From an uncultured Lachnospiraceae bacterium (GTDB lineage: Bacteria > Bacillota > Clostridia > Lachnospirales > Lachnospiraceae), in NCBI GenBank assembly GCA_902783375.1, contig CACZQN010000043.1:16553-80552 (forward strand): DNA of 64,000 nt. Reading direction: 5' to 3'. Below are positions 1 through 9,275 of this stretch, piece after piece. Position numbers and translations under genes: made by a program. Within the stretch, counting starts at the first letter, position 1. Each line of letters starts with the position of its first letter. The notes below the pieces were generated by a model. That model saw only the letters and a program-made list of their open reading frames with translations, made no database searches and was not told the origin of the DNA.

Positions 1-1
1 G

Positions 2-85
2 GCGGCAAGAATCCTGTCAGAGAAAGGCTATCCGGTGTGGAATCCTGCACGGCCGGCTTTCTTGATCTTTTTTAAGATTGAATAG
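2..85 (+). CDS. 3' end of an upstream gene, possibly rhodanese-like
   Basis: An open frame enters from the window edge and stops at the TAG at 83-85, leaving about 27 residues. The readable segment AARILSEKGYPVWN resembles the last helix and strand of rhodanese-like domains (alanine-rich helix, then Gly-Tyr-x-Val-x-Asn), but the usual Gly-Gly-x-x-x-Trp ending is missing. Other frames are also open here, so both the frame and the family are uncertain. Confidence 0.25.
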   Translation, partial: AARILSEKGYPVWNPARPAFLIFFKIE

Positions 86-99
86 ATAAATTCTTTGGG

Positions 100-128
100 T
101 TGACAGATCCTCCTTTTTGATCTAAACT
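100..128 (+). promoter_or_regulatory. Promoter of the T-box operon
   Basis: TTGACA at 100-105 and TAAACT at 123-128 are separated by 17 nt, a good sigma-A-type promoter. Transcription would start near 135, just before the T-box leader. Confidence 0.65.
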
Positions 129-134
129 GTCATC

Positions 135-427
135 CATAAGCGAAATGCTGTGAAGGTATTATGGGAGCTGAAAGCTGTTTCAGAGAGCCGGCGGATGGTG
201 CGAGCCGGTACGTGCGCAGCCGCCCAGTCTCGTACCGGAGCAGGTCTCCTGAACAGGCGGAGATGCCGGTAAGGAGACCCGGAGGATCCCGTTATCATGG
301 TCAGGTGCTTGATGGAGTGCCAAAGAGAGGCCGCATTTGCGGCAACGTGGGTGGTACCGCGGCAAGGAGAAATCTAAGTCGTCCCTGTGGTCAGTTCGTG
401 AACGGCCGCAAGGGGCTATTTTTTTGC
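135..427 (+). promoter_or_regulatory. T-box riboswitch leader
   Basis: The leader carries two T-box hallmarks in the right order. The AGAGAGC-type distal Stem I motif is at 182-188, followed by GGTGCGAG and a closing CCGG. The T-box sequence TGGGTGGTACCGCGG is at 348-362, and an intrinsic terminator at 381-425 lies immediately downstream. T-boxes bind uncharged tRNA and then favour an antiterminator, turning on amino-acid-related genes. The specifier codon could not be assigned with confidence by eye. A leucine specifier would fit the LeuA-like gene that follows, but that is only an expectation. A further stem GGTCTCC...GGAGACC lies between Stem I and the T-box. Confidence 0.88.
381..425 (+). 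terminator. Attenuator terminator of the T-box
   Basis: GTCCCT (381-386) plus GTGG (387-390) pairs with CCGC (406-409) and AGGGGC (411-416), with one bulged A. A T-rich run follows at 419-425. This is the terminator alternative of the T-box switch, about 50 nt before the first gene. Confidence 0.8.
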
Positions 428-472
428 GGAAAGAGCCGCAGAAACCGGAAAGGGAGAAAAGGAGTAAAGAGA

Positions 473-1882
473 ATGAAGACAGTCAAAGTGGTAGATATGA
501 CCCTGAGAGAACTGGATACGGTCCGGGGCAATGCCTTGACATTCAAGGAGAAGCTGGAAGTTGCGAGAGCACTTGACCGGCTGAAAGTAGATGTGGTGGA
601 GCTTGCACCGATCGGGGAGAGCAAGGCAGAGCAGCTGGCGAACCGGACAATCGCGGGCATCATCACACAGACTATCTCGGCAGCCGTGGATGCAGCAGCC
701 GGCAATGTCGACGAGACCTGGGAGAGCATCAAGAGTGCGGTCAGACCACAGCTGAACATCGTTGCTCCGGTTTCGACGGTTCAGATGGAATATGCCTGTA
801 GTATGAAAGCACCTGCCATGGCAGCTGCGATCGAAGAGCAGGTGAAGAAAGCAAGATTTCACTGCGAACAGGTCGAATTTTCGGCAGTGGACGCAACCAG
901 AGCCGAGATGGATTTCCTCTGCGCAGTGATTGACAAGGCAATTGCAGCCGGTGCGGGGAAGATTACTCTGTGCGATACAGCAGGAATCATGATGCCGGAT
1001 GAATTTGCAGCTTTTGTCCATGAAGTCATGGACAGTGTTCCGGCCATCAAAAATGTGGAACTCTATGTCCAGGTCTCCGATGCCATGAGCATGGGTATCG
1101 CGTGCGCGGCAGCAGCAGTGGCGCAGGGCGCAGCAGGGATCAAATGTACCGCTGTTCCGGCAGGAATGCCGACCCTCGAGCAGTTCACCAGATTTGTCGA
1201 AGTGAAGGGACCGGGCATGGGGATTCAGTCCGGCATCCGCAAGACAGAACTGAACCGGACCGTCAGCCAGCTGAAATGGATCCTGCAGCCGAAAGAGGAA
1301 GAGGGAACCAGAGGCATGGTCACCGCAGATGCTGCAGCCTCCAATGTGGTGCTCGACAGCAACGATGACATCAGCGAAGTGATCAAGGTAATCAGACAGC
1401 TCGGCTATGATCTCTCCGATGAGGATAATGTCAAAGTCTATGAGGCGTTCCGCCGCGTGGCTGACAAGAAGCATTTCGTCGGGACCAGAGAACTGGATTC
1501 CATCGTCGCAAGCACAGCCCTGCAGGTTCCGTCCACATACCGCATCGAGAACTATGTGATCAACAGCGGCAACGTGATCACGGCGACAGCAAATATCCTG
1601 CTCGAGAAGAACGGGGAGAAGATCCGCGGCGTCGGCGTCGGCGACGGCCCGATCGATGCAGCGTTCCTTGCCATTGAACAGATCATCGGACACCGCTATG
1701 AACTGGATGATTTCCAGATCCAGACGGTCACGGAAGGCCGTGACGCCATGGGCAGCGCACTCGTGAAACTGCGGGCAGACGGAAGAGTCTACTCGGGTAC
1801 CGGCATCTCGACCGATATCATCGGTGCGTCGATCCGGGCTTATATCAGTGCACTGAACAAGATTGTTTACGAAGAGGCCTAA
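473..1882 (+). CDS. LeuA/HMGL-like protein with altered active site
   Basis: The 469-residue protein has an HMG-CoA lyase/isopropylmalate-synthase-like TIM barrel (about 1-275) and a LeuA-type C-terminal regulatory domain (about 357-469, with GVGVGDGPIDAAF and STDIIGASIRAY). Family enzymes condense acetyl-CoA with 2-oxo acids using a metal held by Asp of LRDG and by HxH. Here LRDG is LRE (Arg12-Glu13) and the HCHND stretch reads VQVSD (199-203), so both metal sites are changed. Classical 2-isopropylmalate synthase activity is therefore doubtful. The ATG at 473 follows GGAG; the frame is open upstream, but that part is the T-box leader. It is co-transcribed with the fusion gene 32 nt downstream. 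It may use a related substrate, be metal-independent, or be a regulatory paralogue. Confidence 0.75.
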   Translation: MKTVKVVDMTLRELDTVRGNALTFKEKLEVARALDRLKVDVVELAPIGESKAEQLANRTIAGIITQTISAAVDAAAGNVDETWESIKSAVRPQLNIVAPVSTVQMEYACSMKAPAMAAAIEEQVKKARFHCEQVEFSAVDATRAEMDFLCAVIDKAIAAGAGKITLCDTAGIMMPDEFAAFVHEVMDSVPAIKNVELYVQVSDAMSMGIACAAAAVAQGAAGIKCTAVPAGMPTLEQFTRFVEVKGPGMGIQSGIRKTELNRTVSQLKWILQPKEEEGTRGMVTADAAASNVVLDSNDDISEVIKVIRQLGYDLSDEDNVKVYEAFRRVADKKHFVGTRELDSIVASTALQVPSTYRIENYVINSGNVITATANILLEKNGEKIRGVGVGDGPIDAAFLAIEQIIGHRYELDDFQIQTVTEGRDAMGSALVKLRADGRVYSGTGISTDIIGASIRAYISALNKIVYEEA

Positions 1883-1914
1883 GTCGGCAGATAGCGAGTG
1901 GTGGAGAATAGAAG

Positions 1915-4416
1915 ATGATGAAATTAGCATTTTCAATCAGAAGCTGGGATTCTTTTTCCTGGGATGATTTTATGGATATTGCAAAAGATACGGGGATGAA
2001 GGGCATCGAGATCTACGATGTCGCAAACCCGATCTTTGCAGGAAAGAACAGCCCGACGAATCCGGAGAGAGCCGGATCCGTCAGACGGCGGCTGATGAAC
2101 ATGGGACTTACCGTACCGTCCCTGTCGACGGTCGGCGATTTTACCGATACAGATTTTGTACAGGAACTGACGGAATGCATCGAGGTGGCGGTCAATCTCG
2201 GAATCGAGAACATTACGATTCATACCCGCTGCGAGGATCAGGAAGTTGCTGCGGAATGTGTCAGCTACCTGCTGAAGATCGTCGGGGATGCACCGGTGTC
2301 TCTTCTCGTGGAGACAACCAGAGCCTATGCGGATACCGCGAGACTGCGCGATCTGCTGAACCGCTTTGCGGATGACAGACTGGCTGCATCCTGGGATATG
2401 TATACGACCTGCGCACTGAATGGGGAAGAGGCGGAGACAACCATCACCAATCTGGGTGCCTATGTCCGTCACGTACATGTCAACGACTACAGAATTGCGG
2501 ATGGCGAGGTGATTCCGGAACTCATGGGAGAAGGGGAACTCCCGATGCAGGATCTGATGAACGCGCTTCGTTCCATCAATTATGATGGTTTTATTTCCCT
2601 CGAATGGAATCCGGACTGGGAGCCGGGACTCTCGGATATCGAGATCATCCTGACGCATTTTGCGAGCCAGATGAGCCGGTACGAGAGCACAAGACGTGCG
2701 AAGAAGCATCTCTACTGGAACAACCGCCACACCGGAACCTATGTCTGGAAGAAGGAGACGCTGATCGACAAGACCTTCTCACAGGTTCTGGATACGATGG
2801 TGGAGGAGTATCCGGACCAGCTTGCCGTGAAATTCACAACGCTGGATTATACCCGGACCTACAGCCAGTTCCGAGATGACGTGGATGAGTTTGCGAGAGC
2901 ACTGGTTGCCATGGGCGTCAAGGCAGGCTCCAAGGTCACGATCTGGGCGACCAATGTGCCGCAGTGGTTCCTGACCTTCTGGGCTGCGACAAAGATCGGT
3001 GCGGTCCTCGTGACGATGAACACGGCTTACAAGATCCACGAGGCGGAATATCTGCTGCGTCAGTCTGACACGCACACCCTTGTCATGATCGAGGGCTACC
3101 GCGATTCCAATTATAAGGAAATCGTCCACGAGCTCTGCCCGGAGCTTGACAATACAAAAGAAGGAGAGCGGCTGCACAGCAAGCGGCTGCCGTTCCTGAG
3201 AAATGTCATCACCGTCGGTTTCCGCATGAAGGGTGCGACGACCTGGGATGAGGCCCTGGCGCTTGCACCGAAGACACCGATGGAAGAGATCAAGCGGATG
3301 GCTGCAGCGGTCGATGTCAACGACGTCTGCAACATGCAGTACACATCCGGAACCACCGGCTTCCCGAAGGGCGTCATGCTGACACACTACAACATTGTCA
3401 ACGACGGAAAGGCCATCGGCGATGCGATGGATCTGTCCACGGCGGACCGCATGATGATCCAGGTGCCGATGTTCCACTGCTTCGGCATGGTGCTGGCGAT
3501 GACAGCAACCATGACCCACGGCGGAACAATCCTGCCGCTCCCGTATTTCTCACCGAAGAGTTCGCTTGCCTGCATCCACAACGAACACATCACCGCCTTC
3601 CACGGCGTGCCGACCATGTTCATCGCGATGCTGTCGCATCCGGACTTCGAGAAGACGGATTTCAGCTACATGCGGACCGGTATCATGGCAGGAAGCCCGT
3701 GCCCGATCGCAGTCATGCGTGAGGTCGTCGATAAGATGAACATGACGGAGATCGTCATCGTCTACGGCCAGACAGAGGCGAGCCCGGGCTGTACCGTCAG
3801 CCACACCACGGATCCGCTGGAAGTCCGCGTGACCACCGTCGGCTCTGCCTTCCCGGAGGTGGAATGCAAGATCGTCGATCCGGAGACCGGAGAGGACTGC
3901 CCGGACGAAGTCATCGGAGAATTTGTTGCCCGCGGCTACAACATCATGAAGGGCTACTATAAGATGCCGAAGGCAACGGAAGCTGCCATCGACAAGGATG
4001 GCTGGCTCCACACCGGTGACCTGGCCTGCCGGACACCGGAAGGAAACTACAGGATCACAGGCCGCCTGAAGGACATGATCATCCGCGGCGGTGAGAATAT
4101 TTATCCGAAAGAAATCGAAGAATTCATCTACACCCATCCGAAGGTCAGCGATGTACAGGTCATCGGTGTCCCGGACAAGGCGATGGGCGAGGAGATCATG
4201 GCCTGCATCATCCTGAAGGAGGGCGAGACCATGACGGAAGAAGAGATGAAGACCTTTGTCCGCGAGCACATGGCGAAGCACAAAGTGCCGAAGTATGTGG
4301 AATTCGTGGACGGCTTCCCGATGAACGACGCCGGGAAGATTCAGAAATATAAGATGCGCGAGCAGGCGGTCGAGAAACTGGGACTGCAGAAGGACGCGGC
4401 CATCGAGACTGCGTGA
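1915..4416 (+). CDS. TIM-barrel (xylose-isomerase-like) / acyl-CoA synthetase fusion
   Basis: The 833-residue protein has two enzyme domains. Residues 1-265 form a sugar-phosphate isomerase/epimerase-like TIM barrel that keeps candidate metal ligands Glu133, Asp161, His188 and Glu230. Residues about 280-825 form an AMP-dependent acyl-CoA synthetase with P-loop YTSGTTGFPKG (476-486), YGQTEASP, the TGD and RITGRLKDMI hinge motifs, and the catalytic Lys808 in NDAGKIQ. The second half should activate a carboxylic acid as acyl-AMP and then acyl-CoA; the first half may isomerise or epimerise a related molecule. The substrate is unknown. GGAG nine nt before the ATG supports the start. It forms an operon with the LeuA-like gene and ends at a strong terminator. 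The reading frame is continuous, so this is a genuine fusion in this sequence. Confidence 0.8.
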   Translation: MMKLAFSIRSWDSFSWDDFMDIAKDTGMKGIEIYDVANPIFAGKNSPTNPERAGSVRRRLMNMGLTVPSLSTVGDFTDTDFVQELTECIEVAVNLGIENITIHTRCEDQEVAAECVSYLLKIVGDAPVSLLVETTRAYADTARLRDLLNRFADDRLAASWDMYTTCALNGEEAETTITNLGAYVRHVHVNDYRIADGEVIPELMGEGELPMQDLMNALRSINYDGFISLEWNPDWEPGLSDIEIILTHFASQMSRYESTRRAKKHLYWNNRHTGTYVWKKETLIDKTFSQVLDTMVEEYPDQLAVKFTTLDYTRTYSQFRDDVDEFARALVAMGVKAGSKVTIWATNVPQWFLTFWAATKIGAVLVTMNTAYKIHEAEYLLRQSDTHTLVMIEGYRDSNYKEIVHELCPELDNTKEGERLHSKRLPFLRNVITVGFRMKGATTWDEALALAPKTPMEEIKRMAAAVDVNDVCNMQYTSGTTGFPKGVMLTHYNIVNDGKAIGDAMDLSTADRMMIQVPMFHCFGMVLAMTATMTHGGTILPLPYFSPKSSLACIHNEHITAFHGVPTMFIAMLSHPDFEKTDFSYMRTGIMAGSPCPIAVMREVVDKMNMTEIVIVYGQTEASPGCTVSHTTDPLEVRVTTVGSAFPEVECKIVDPETGEDCPDEVIGEFVARGYNIMKGYYKMPKATEAAIDKDGWLHTGDLACRTPEGNYRITGRLKDMIIRGGENIYPKEIEEFIYTHPKVSDVQVIGVPDKAMGEEIMACIILKEGETMTEEEMKTFVREHMAKHKVPKYVEFVDGFPMNDAGKIQKYKMREQAVEKLGLQKDAAIETA

Positions 4417-4448
4417 CGGAAGACACTGCCGGCATGGCGCAGGGAGAA

Positions 4449-4476
4449 GGAGGGTACTTGTCAGTACCCTCCTTTT
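4449..4476 (+). terminator. Intrinsic terminator of the T-box operon
   Basis: GGAGGGTAC (4449-4457) and GTACCCTCC (4464-4472) form a perfect 9-bp stem with a 6-nt loop, followed by TTTT. Confidence 0.9.
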
Positions 4477-4570
4477 GTGGTATGCTTAAAGGTGTTTTTA
4501 TGCCCTGAAATCATGAAAGTTCAGGGATCACAGAAATCAAGAAAGACGTATGGCAGGTTAATTGCAGTTT

Positions 4571-5368
4571 ATGAACAAGAAGATCATTACGGTCAAGGTC
4601 GGTACCTCGACCATCACAAACGAGAATGGAAGTATCAATCTGCGGGTGCTCGACCGGCTCTGCCGGGTCCTTTCGGAGATCGAGAGCATGGGATACCAGG
4701 TGGTGCTTGTCTCCTCCGGCGCGATTGCGGTCGGCGTGAACAAGATGCGCCTCTCCCACAAGCCGCAGGAACTGCCGCTGAAGCAGGCGGCAGCGGCGGT
4801 CGGACAGTGTGAGCTGATGCATCTCTATGACAAGCTGTTCGGCGAGTACGGGAAGATGGTTGCCCAGATCCTCTTCACCAGTGAAGATCTGGCGGAAGAG
4901 AAGAAGCGGGAGAATCTGTCCAACACCCTGACGGCGCTGCTGGCGAACGGGATCATCCCGATCATCAACGAGAACGACTCGATTTCCTCCGCGGAGATTG
5001 AATCGGACAAGAAGATCTTCGGTGATAACGATATGCTTTCCGCGCTGGTCGCCGGCTTTATCGGCGCCGGAAAGCTGATCATCCTTTCGGATATCGAGGG
5101 CTTGTTTGATTCCAATCCGAGAACGAATCCGGAAGCGAAGCGGATCGAGAAAGTAGAACGGGTTACAGACGAAATCATTGCACTTGCAGATGGAGCAGGG
5201 TCCACCCGGGGAACCGGCGGGATGGTGAGCAAGCTGGACGCCGCACGCTATGCGACGGAACAGGGAATTGACATGTGGATTACGCTGGGGGCCAATCCGG
5301 AAGGACTCTACGATATTGTAGATGGCAAAGCTGTCGGCACATGGTTTGTCGGCAGGGATGTGGAGTGA
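4571..5368 (+). CDS. proB: Glutamate 5-kinase
   Basis: ProB phosphorylates L-glutamate at the gamma-carboxyl, the first step of proline synthesis. The protein has the amino-acid-kinase fold with KVGTSTIT near the N-terminus, VLVSSGAIAVG, IINENDSIS, FGDNDMLSALVAG, LSDIEGLF and STRGTGGMVSKLDAA. At about 265 residues it ends after the kinase domain, so the C-terminal PUA domain of many ProB proteins is absent. The ATG at 4571 gives MNKKIITVK; a TTG at 4562 would add three residues and has closer AGG spacing, so the start is not certain. proA is not adjacent. gdpP starts 5 nt after the stop, so the two are probably translated together. Confidence 0.93.
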   Translation: MNKKIITVKVGTSTITNENGSINLRVLDRLCRVLSEIESMGYQVVLVSSGAIAVGVNKMRLSHKPQELPLKQAAAAVGQCELMHLYDKLFGEYGKMVAQILFTSEDLAEEKKRENLSNTLTALLANGIIPIINENDSISSAEIESDKKIFGDNDMLSALVAGFIGAGKLIILSDIEGLFDSNPRTNPEAKRIEKVERVTDEIIALADGAGSTRGTGGMVSKLDAARYATEQGIDMWITLGANPEGLYDIVDGKAVGTWFVGRDVE

Positions 5369-5372
5369 GCTG

Positions 5373-7424
5373 ATGAGCAGGACAAAAAAAGAAGATGTCA
5401 GGCTTTCTGCAAAAGCGAACCGGTACTTCAGCTGGCCGCTGTACCTCTGGGTCATTCCGGTGCTTGCGGCAGCCATGATCTATCCGCTGGATAAGAAGAG
5501 CGCGCTGATCGTGCTGATCGCTGCCGGGATCCAGCTGGCGGTCTCTGCGGTGATCTATATTTTCCGGAAGCATGGGCTCGAAGAGGAACTGGTGCACTAT
5601 GCCATGGGCCTTTCGAAGGCGACGAGGCTGATGCTGAAGGAACTGGATCTGCCCTATGCGATTCTCGACGGAGAAGGCCGTTTTGTCTGGGTAAATGATG
5701 CATTTGCCGAGGTGGTGAATGCGGAGAAGGTGACGAGGTTCTCCGTGTCGGAATTCTTCCCGGAGATCACCAGAAAGAGCTATCCGAAAGAGGATGCGGA
5801 GGCAGAACTGCACCTGGCCTACGGCGAGCAGAATTACCGTGTCGTCCTGAAGCGGACCATGGATTCGGAGGCTCAGGAGAAGGCCGGAGCGGGAAGGAAC
5901 CGCTCAGAGTTCGTCTCGATGTACCTCTATGATGAGACGGAGATCATGTCCCTCATCCATGAGAACGAATCCCAGCGCATGATCATCGGTCTGATCTACA
6001 TCGATAATTACGATGAGGCGATGGAATCGATCGATGAGGTGCGGCGTTCCCTTCTCTCTGCACTGATTGAACGTAAGATCGCAAAGTCCATGAGCGGAAT
6101 CGATGCGATCATCAAGAAACTCGAAAAAGATAAATATCTGATCATTTTCAAGAGCCAGTATCTGGAAGAGCTGGAAGTCAGCCGCTTCCCGCTGCTCGAT
6201 GAAGTCCGTGCCGTCAACCTCGGCAACGAAGTGGCCGTCACCGTCAGCATCGGTATCGGTATTGAGCACAGTTCCTATATCCAGGAATATGATTTCGCCC
6301 GTGCGGCGATCGATCTTGCCCTCGGACGCGGCGGCGACCAGACCGTCATCAAGGAAGGCGAGAATATCCGATACTACGGCGGAAAGAGCCAGTCTGTCGA
6401 GAAGCAGACCCGCGTGAAGGCGCGTGTCAAGGCGCATGCGCTGAAAGAACTGGTCGAGGCCAAGGAGCAGGTGTTCATCATGGGACACCAGATCGGGGAT
6501 ATCGATGTCCTCGGCGCGGCGGTCGGTATCTGGCGGATCTGCCAGACGCTGGGGACGGAAGCACATATCGTGCTCAATACCATTTCCACCTCCCTGGCGC
6601 CGTTTGTGGATCGGTTCAAGGAGAATCAGGAATACCCGGACAACCTGTTTGTCACAGGCGAGCGTGCCCAGTCCATGGTGAATGAGGATACGATGCTGGT
6701 GGTCGTGGACGTGAACAAGCCGTCCTATACAGAGTGTCCGGAGTTGTTAGAGAGCATCGGCACCATCGTGGTGCTCGACCATCACCGGGCCGGAAGCGAA
6801 GTGATCACCAATGCGGTGCTCTCCTATGTGGAGCCTTATGCGTCCTCGGCCTGTGAGATGGTTGCAGAGGTCCTGCAGTACACCGATGCGAAGGTCAAGC
6901 TGAAACCGGTGGAAGCAGATGCCATGTACGGCGGTATTCTGGTGGATACGAATAATTTCCAGACCAAGACCGGCGTCAGAACCTTTGAAGCGGTTGCTTT
7001 CCTCAGACGGAACGGCGCCGATATTACCCGTGTGCGGAAGCTGTTCCGTACCGATATGAATGAGTTCAAGTACAAGGCGACCGCCATCAGTACGGCGGAA
7101 GTCTTCATGGATCACTACGCATTTGCCAGATGCATCGGAACGGGGATCCCGAATCCGACCATTCTCGGTGCCCAGGTTGCAAATGAACTGATGGATATCA
7201 ACCAGATCCGTGCTTCCTTTGTCTTTACCCCTTATCAGGGCAAGACCTACATCTCTGCCAGATCCATCGATGAGATGAATGTGCAGGTGGTCATGGAGAA
7301 GATCGGCGGAGGCGGCCATATGTCTGTGGCCGGCGCCCAGCTTGCCGGAACCTCCGTGGACGAGGCCGTGGACATTGTGAAGCAGGTTCTGACCGAAATG
7401 CGTGAGAATAAAGAGATCGATTAG
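5373..7424 (+). CDS. gdpP: Cyclic-di-AMP phosphodiesterase GdpP
   Basis: GdpP hydrolyses c-di-AMP to pApA. The 683-residue protein has two N-terminal membrane helices (about 20-68), a PAS-like domain, a degenerate GGDEF domain (about 175-320) and a cytoplasmic DHH/DHHA1 phosphodiesterase. GHQIGDIDVLG lies near 371, the DHH signature in VVLDHHRAG near 469, and GGGGHMSVAGAQ near 645. All expected metal-binding segments are visible. The ATG at 5373 lies 7 nt after GGAG; upstream codons in the same frame overlap proB and are unlikely to be used. The order gdpP-rplI-dnaB is widely conserved in Firmicutes and supports the call. Confidence 0.95.
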   Translation: MSRTKKEDVRLSAKANRYFSWPLYLWVIPVLAAAMIYPLDKKSALIVLIAAGIQLAVSAVIYIFRKHGLEEELVHYAMGLSKATRLMLKELDLPYAILDGEGRFVWVNDAFAEVVNAEKVTRFSVSEFFPEITRKSYPKEDAEAELHLAYGEQNYRVVLKRTMDSEAQEKAGAGRNRSEFVSMYLYDETEIMSLIHENESQRMIIGLIYIDNYDEAMESIDEVRRSLLSALIERKIAKSMSGIDAIIKKLEKDKYLIIFKSQYLEELEVSRFPLLDEVRAVNLGNEVAVTVSIGIGIEHSSYIQEYDFARAAIDLALGRGGDQTVIKEGENIRYYGGKSQSVEKQTRVKARVKAHALKELVEAKEQVFIMGHQIGDIDVLGAAVGIWRICQTLGTEAHIVLNTISTSLAPFVDRFKENQEYPDNLFVTGERAQSMVNEDTMLVVVDVNKPSYTECPELLESIGTIVVLDHHRAGSEVITNAVLSYVEPYASSACEMVAEVLQYTDAKVKLKPVEADAMYGGILVDTNNFQTKTGVRTFEAVAFLRRNGADITRVRKLFRTDMNEFKYKATAISTAEVFMDHYAFARCIGTGIPNPTILGAQVANELMDINQIRASFVFTPYQGKTYISARSIDEMNVQVVMEKIGGGGHMSVAGAQLAGTSVDEAVDIVKQVLTEMRENKEID

Positions 7425-7439
7425 AAAGGAGTTTCAGGG

Positions 7440-7886
7440 ATGCAGATCATCTTATTGCAGGATGTCAAATCCGTAGGAAAAAAGGGAGAGATCGTCAAAA
7501 TCAGTGACGGTTATGCAAGAAATTTTATTATTCCGAAGAAGATGGGGGTCGAGGCGACGCCGAAGAACCTGAATGATCTGAAGGTCATGAAGGAGCAGGA
7601 GGAGAAGCGGCAGAGAGAGCTGCTGGCCCAGGCAAAGGAAGACGGGGCGAAGATCGCTGCATCGAAGGTACAGCTTTCCATCCGGATGGGGGAAGGCGGC
7701 AGAAGCTTCGGTTCGGTTTCCACCAAGGAAATTGCGGACGCAGCGAAGAAGCAGTGTGGTCTCGAGATCGACAAGAAGAAGATGGTCCTTCAGGATCCGA
7801 TCAAGGCACCGGGGATCTACCGGATTCCGGTCAAGCTGCATCCGGAAGTGACAAGTGAGCTGGTGGTGCAGGTCTCTGAGGCCTGA
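7440..7886 (+). CDS. rplI: Ribosomal protein bL9
   Basis: The 148-residue length is typical of bL9. The N-terminal rRNA-binding domain reads [19 protein letters not shown], then [12 protein letters not shown], then a long charged connecting helix and a C-terminal domain ending ELVVQVSEA. It sits 15 nt after gdpP, with AAAGGAG before the start, and 39 nt before dnaB. Confidence 0.98.
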   Translation: MQIILLQDVKSVGKKGEIVKISDGYARNFIIPKKMGVEATPKNLNDLKVMKEQEEKRQRELLAQAKEDGAKIAASKVQLSIRMGEGGRSFGSVSTKEIADAAKKQCGLEIDKKKMVLQDPIKAPGIYRIPVKLHPEVTSELVVQVSEA

Positions 7887-7925
7887 TGCGGCCGCCCGGC
7901 AAGGAAATGGAGTAGGATACGAACG

Positions 7926-9272
7926 ATGGATGAAGCGGTCATCAAGCGGATTCCTCCGCATAATATCGAAGCAGAGCAGGCAGTGATCGGTTCCATGCTG
8001 ATGGACCCGGAGGCCATCCAGGCGGCACTGCAGGTGGTTACGGCTTCGGATTTCTATCAGCGCCAGTATGGCGTCCTGTTTGAGGCAATCGTGGAACTGA
8101 ATGAAGCCGGGATCTCGGCGGACATGGTCACGCTTGCCAACAAACTCCGGGAGAAGGATCTGCCGGAGGAACTGGCCAGCGTGGATGTGATCACGGATCT
8201 GGTCAACGCGGTGCCGACTTCGGTCAATGTCGCGCAGTACGCCGAGATCGTCTATGAGAAGTCGATGCTGCGGCAGCTGATCCGTGTGACAGAAGGGATT
8301 GCAAGTACCTGCTACCAGGATCACGATCCGCTCGAGAATGTGCTGGAGAGCACGGAGAAGCAGGTCTTTGATATCATCCAGAAGCGGCACGAAGGCAGCT
8401 ATGAGGATATCCGGACGGTTATCCTCAGGGTGCTGGATTCCATCGAGGCTGCCTCGAGAATCAAGGGAACCGTCACCGGTATTCCGACCGGTTTCTATGA
8501 CCTGGACTACATGACGGCAGGCCTTCAGAAGTCCGACCTGGTCCTGATTGCTGCCCGTCCGTCCATGGGAAAGACGGCCTTCGTCCTGAACCTGGCGGAA
8601 CATGCGATCATCAAGAAGAATGTCTCGACGATGATCTTCAGTCTCGAGATGAGCAAGGAGCAGCTGATCAACCGTATGCTTTCTATGAATTCCCGTGTGG
8701 ATTCCCAGGCGATGCGTACCGGTGACCTGCAGGATGACGACTGGTCAAAGCTCGTGGAAAGTGCGCGAGACCTCGGCAATACCAACCTGGTCATCGATGA
8801 TACGCCGGGCATCACGGTGCAGGAGCTCCGGAGCAAGTGCCGGAAGATGAAGCTCGAGAGGAATCTGGGCCTTGTCATCATCGACTACCTGCAGCTGATG
8901 AGCGGCTCTGCCAATGGCAAGAACGAATCCAGACAGCAGGAGATTTCCGAGATCTCGCGTGGTCTCAAGGCGGTCGCCAGAGAGATCGGCGCGCCGGTGA
9001 TTGCCTGCTCGCAGCTCTCCCGTGGCCCGGAAACCCGTGAGAACAAGCGGCCGATGCTCTCGGACCTGCGTGAGTCCGGCGCCATCGAGCAGGATGCGGA
9101 CGTGGTCATGTTCCTGTACCGCGATGAGTACTATAACAAAGATACGGAAGAACCCGGCGTGACAGAGGTGATCATCGGGAAGCAGAGAAATGGCCCGACC
9201 GGTACGGTGAAGCTGAAGTGGATGGGCCAGTACCAGAAGTTCGTCAATATGGAACGGAGAAAAGAGGGGTAA
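7926..9272 (+). CDS. dnaB: Replicative DNA helicase
   Basis: DnaB is the hexameric 5'-3' helicase of the replication fork. The 448-residue protein has the N-terminal primase-interacting domain (PPHNIEAEQAVIGSML, about 10-110), a linker and a RecA-like C-terminal ATPase. Walker A ARPSMGKT lies near 210-217, Walker B LVIIDYLQLM near 318, and SQLSRGPETR, SDLRESGAIEQDAD and IGKQRNGPTG follow. No intein or insertion is present. It follows rplI and its stop codon is 3 nt from the esterase start. Confidence 0.98.
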   Translation: MDEAVIKRIPPHNIEAEQAVIGSMLMDPEAIQAALQVVTASDFYQRQYGVLFEAIVELNEAGISADMVTLANKLREKDLPEELASVDVITDLVNAVPTSVNVAQYAEIVYEKSMLRQLIRVTEGIASTCYQDHDPLENVLESTEKQVFDIIQKRHEGSYEDIRTVILRVLDSIEAASRIKGTVTGIPTGFYDLDYMTAGLQKSDLVLIAARPSMGKTAFVLNLAEHAIIKKNVSTMIFSLEMSKEQLINRMLSMNSRVDSQAMRTGDLQDDDWSKLVESARDLGNTNLVIDDTPGITVQELRSKCRKMKLERNLGLVIIDYLQLMSGSANGKNESRQQEISEISRGLKAVAREIGAPVIACSQLSRGPETRENKRPMLSDLRESGAIEQDADVVMFLYRDEYYNKDTEEPGVTEVIIGKQRNGPTGTVKLKWMGQYQKFVNMERRKEG

Positions 9273-9275
9273 ACG

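Noticed and set aside
161..472. N-terminal extension of the LeuA-like reading frame
   Set aside because: The extension is the T-box leader and its terminator; the protein start at 473 matches the family N-terminus.
4477..4812. Short plus-strand frame overlapping the start of proB
   Set aside because: It runs in a different frame through proB and starts inside the region just after the terminator; no motif or ribosome site supports it.
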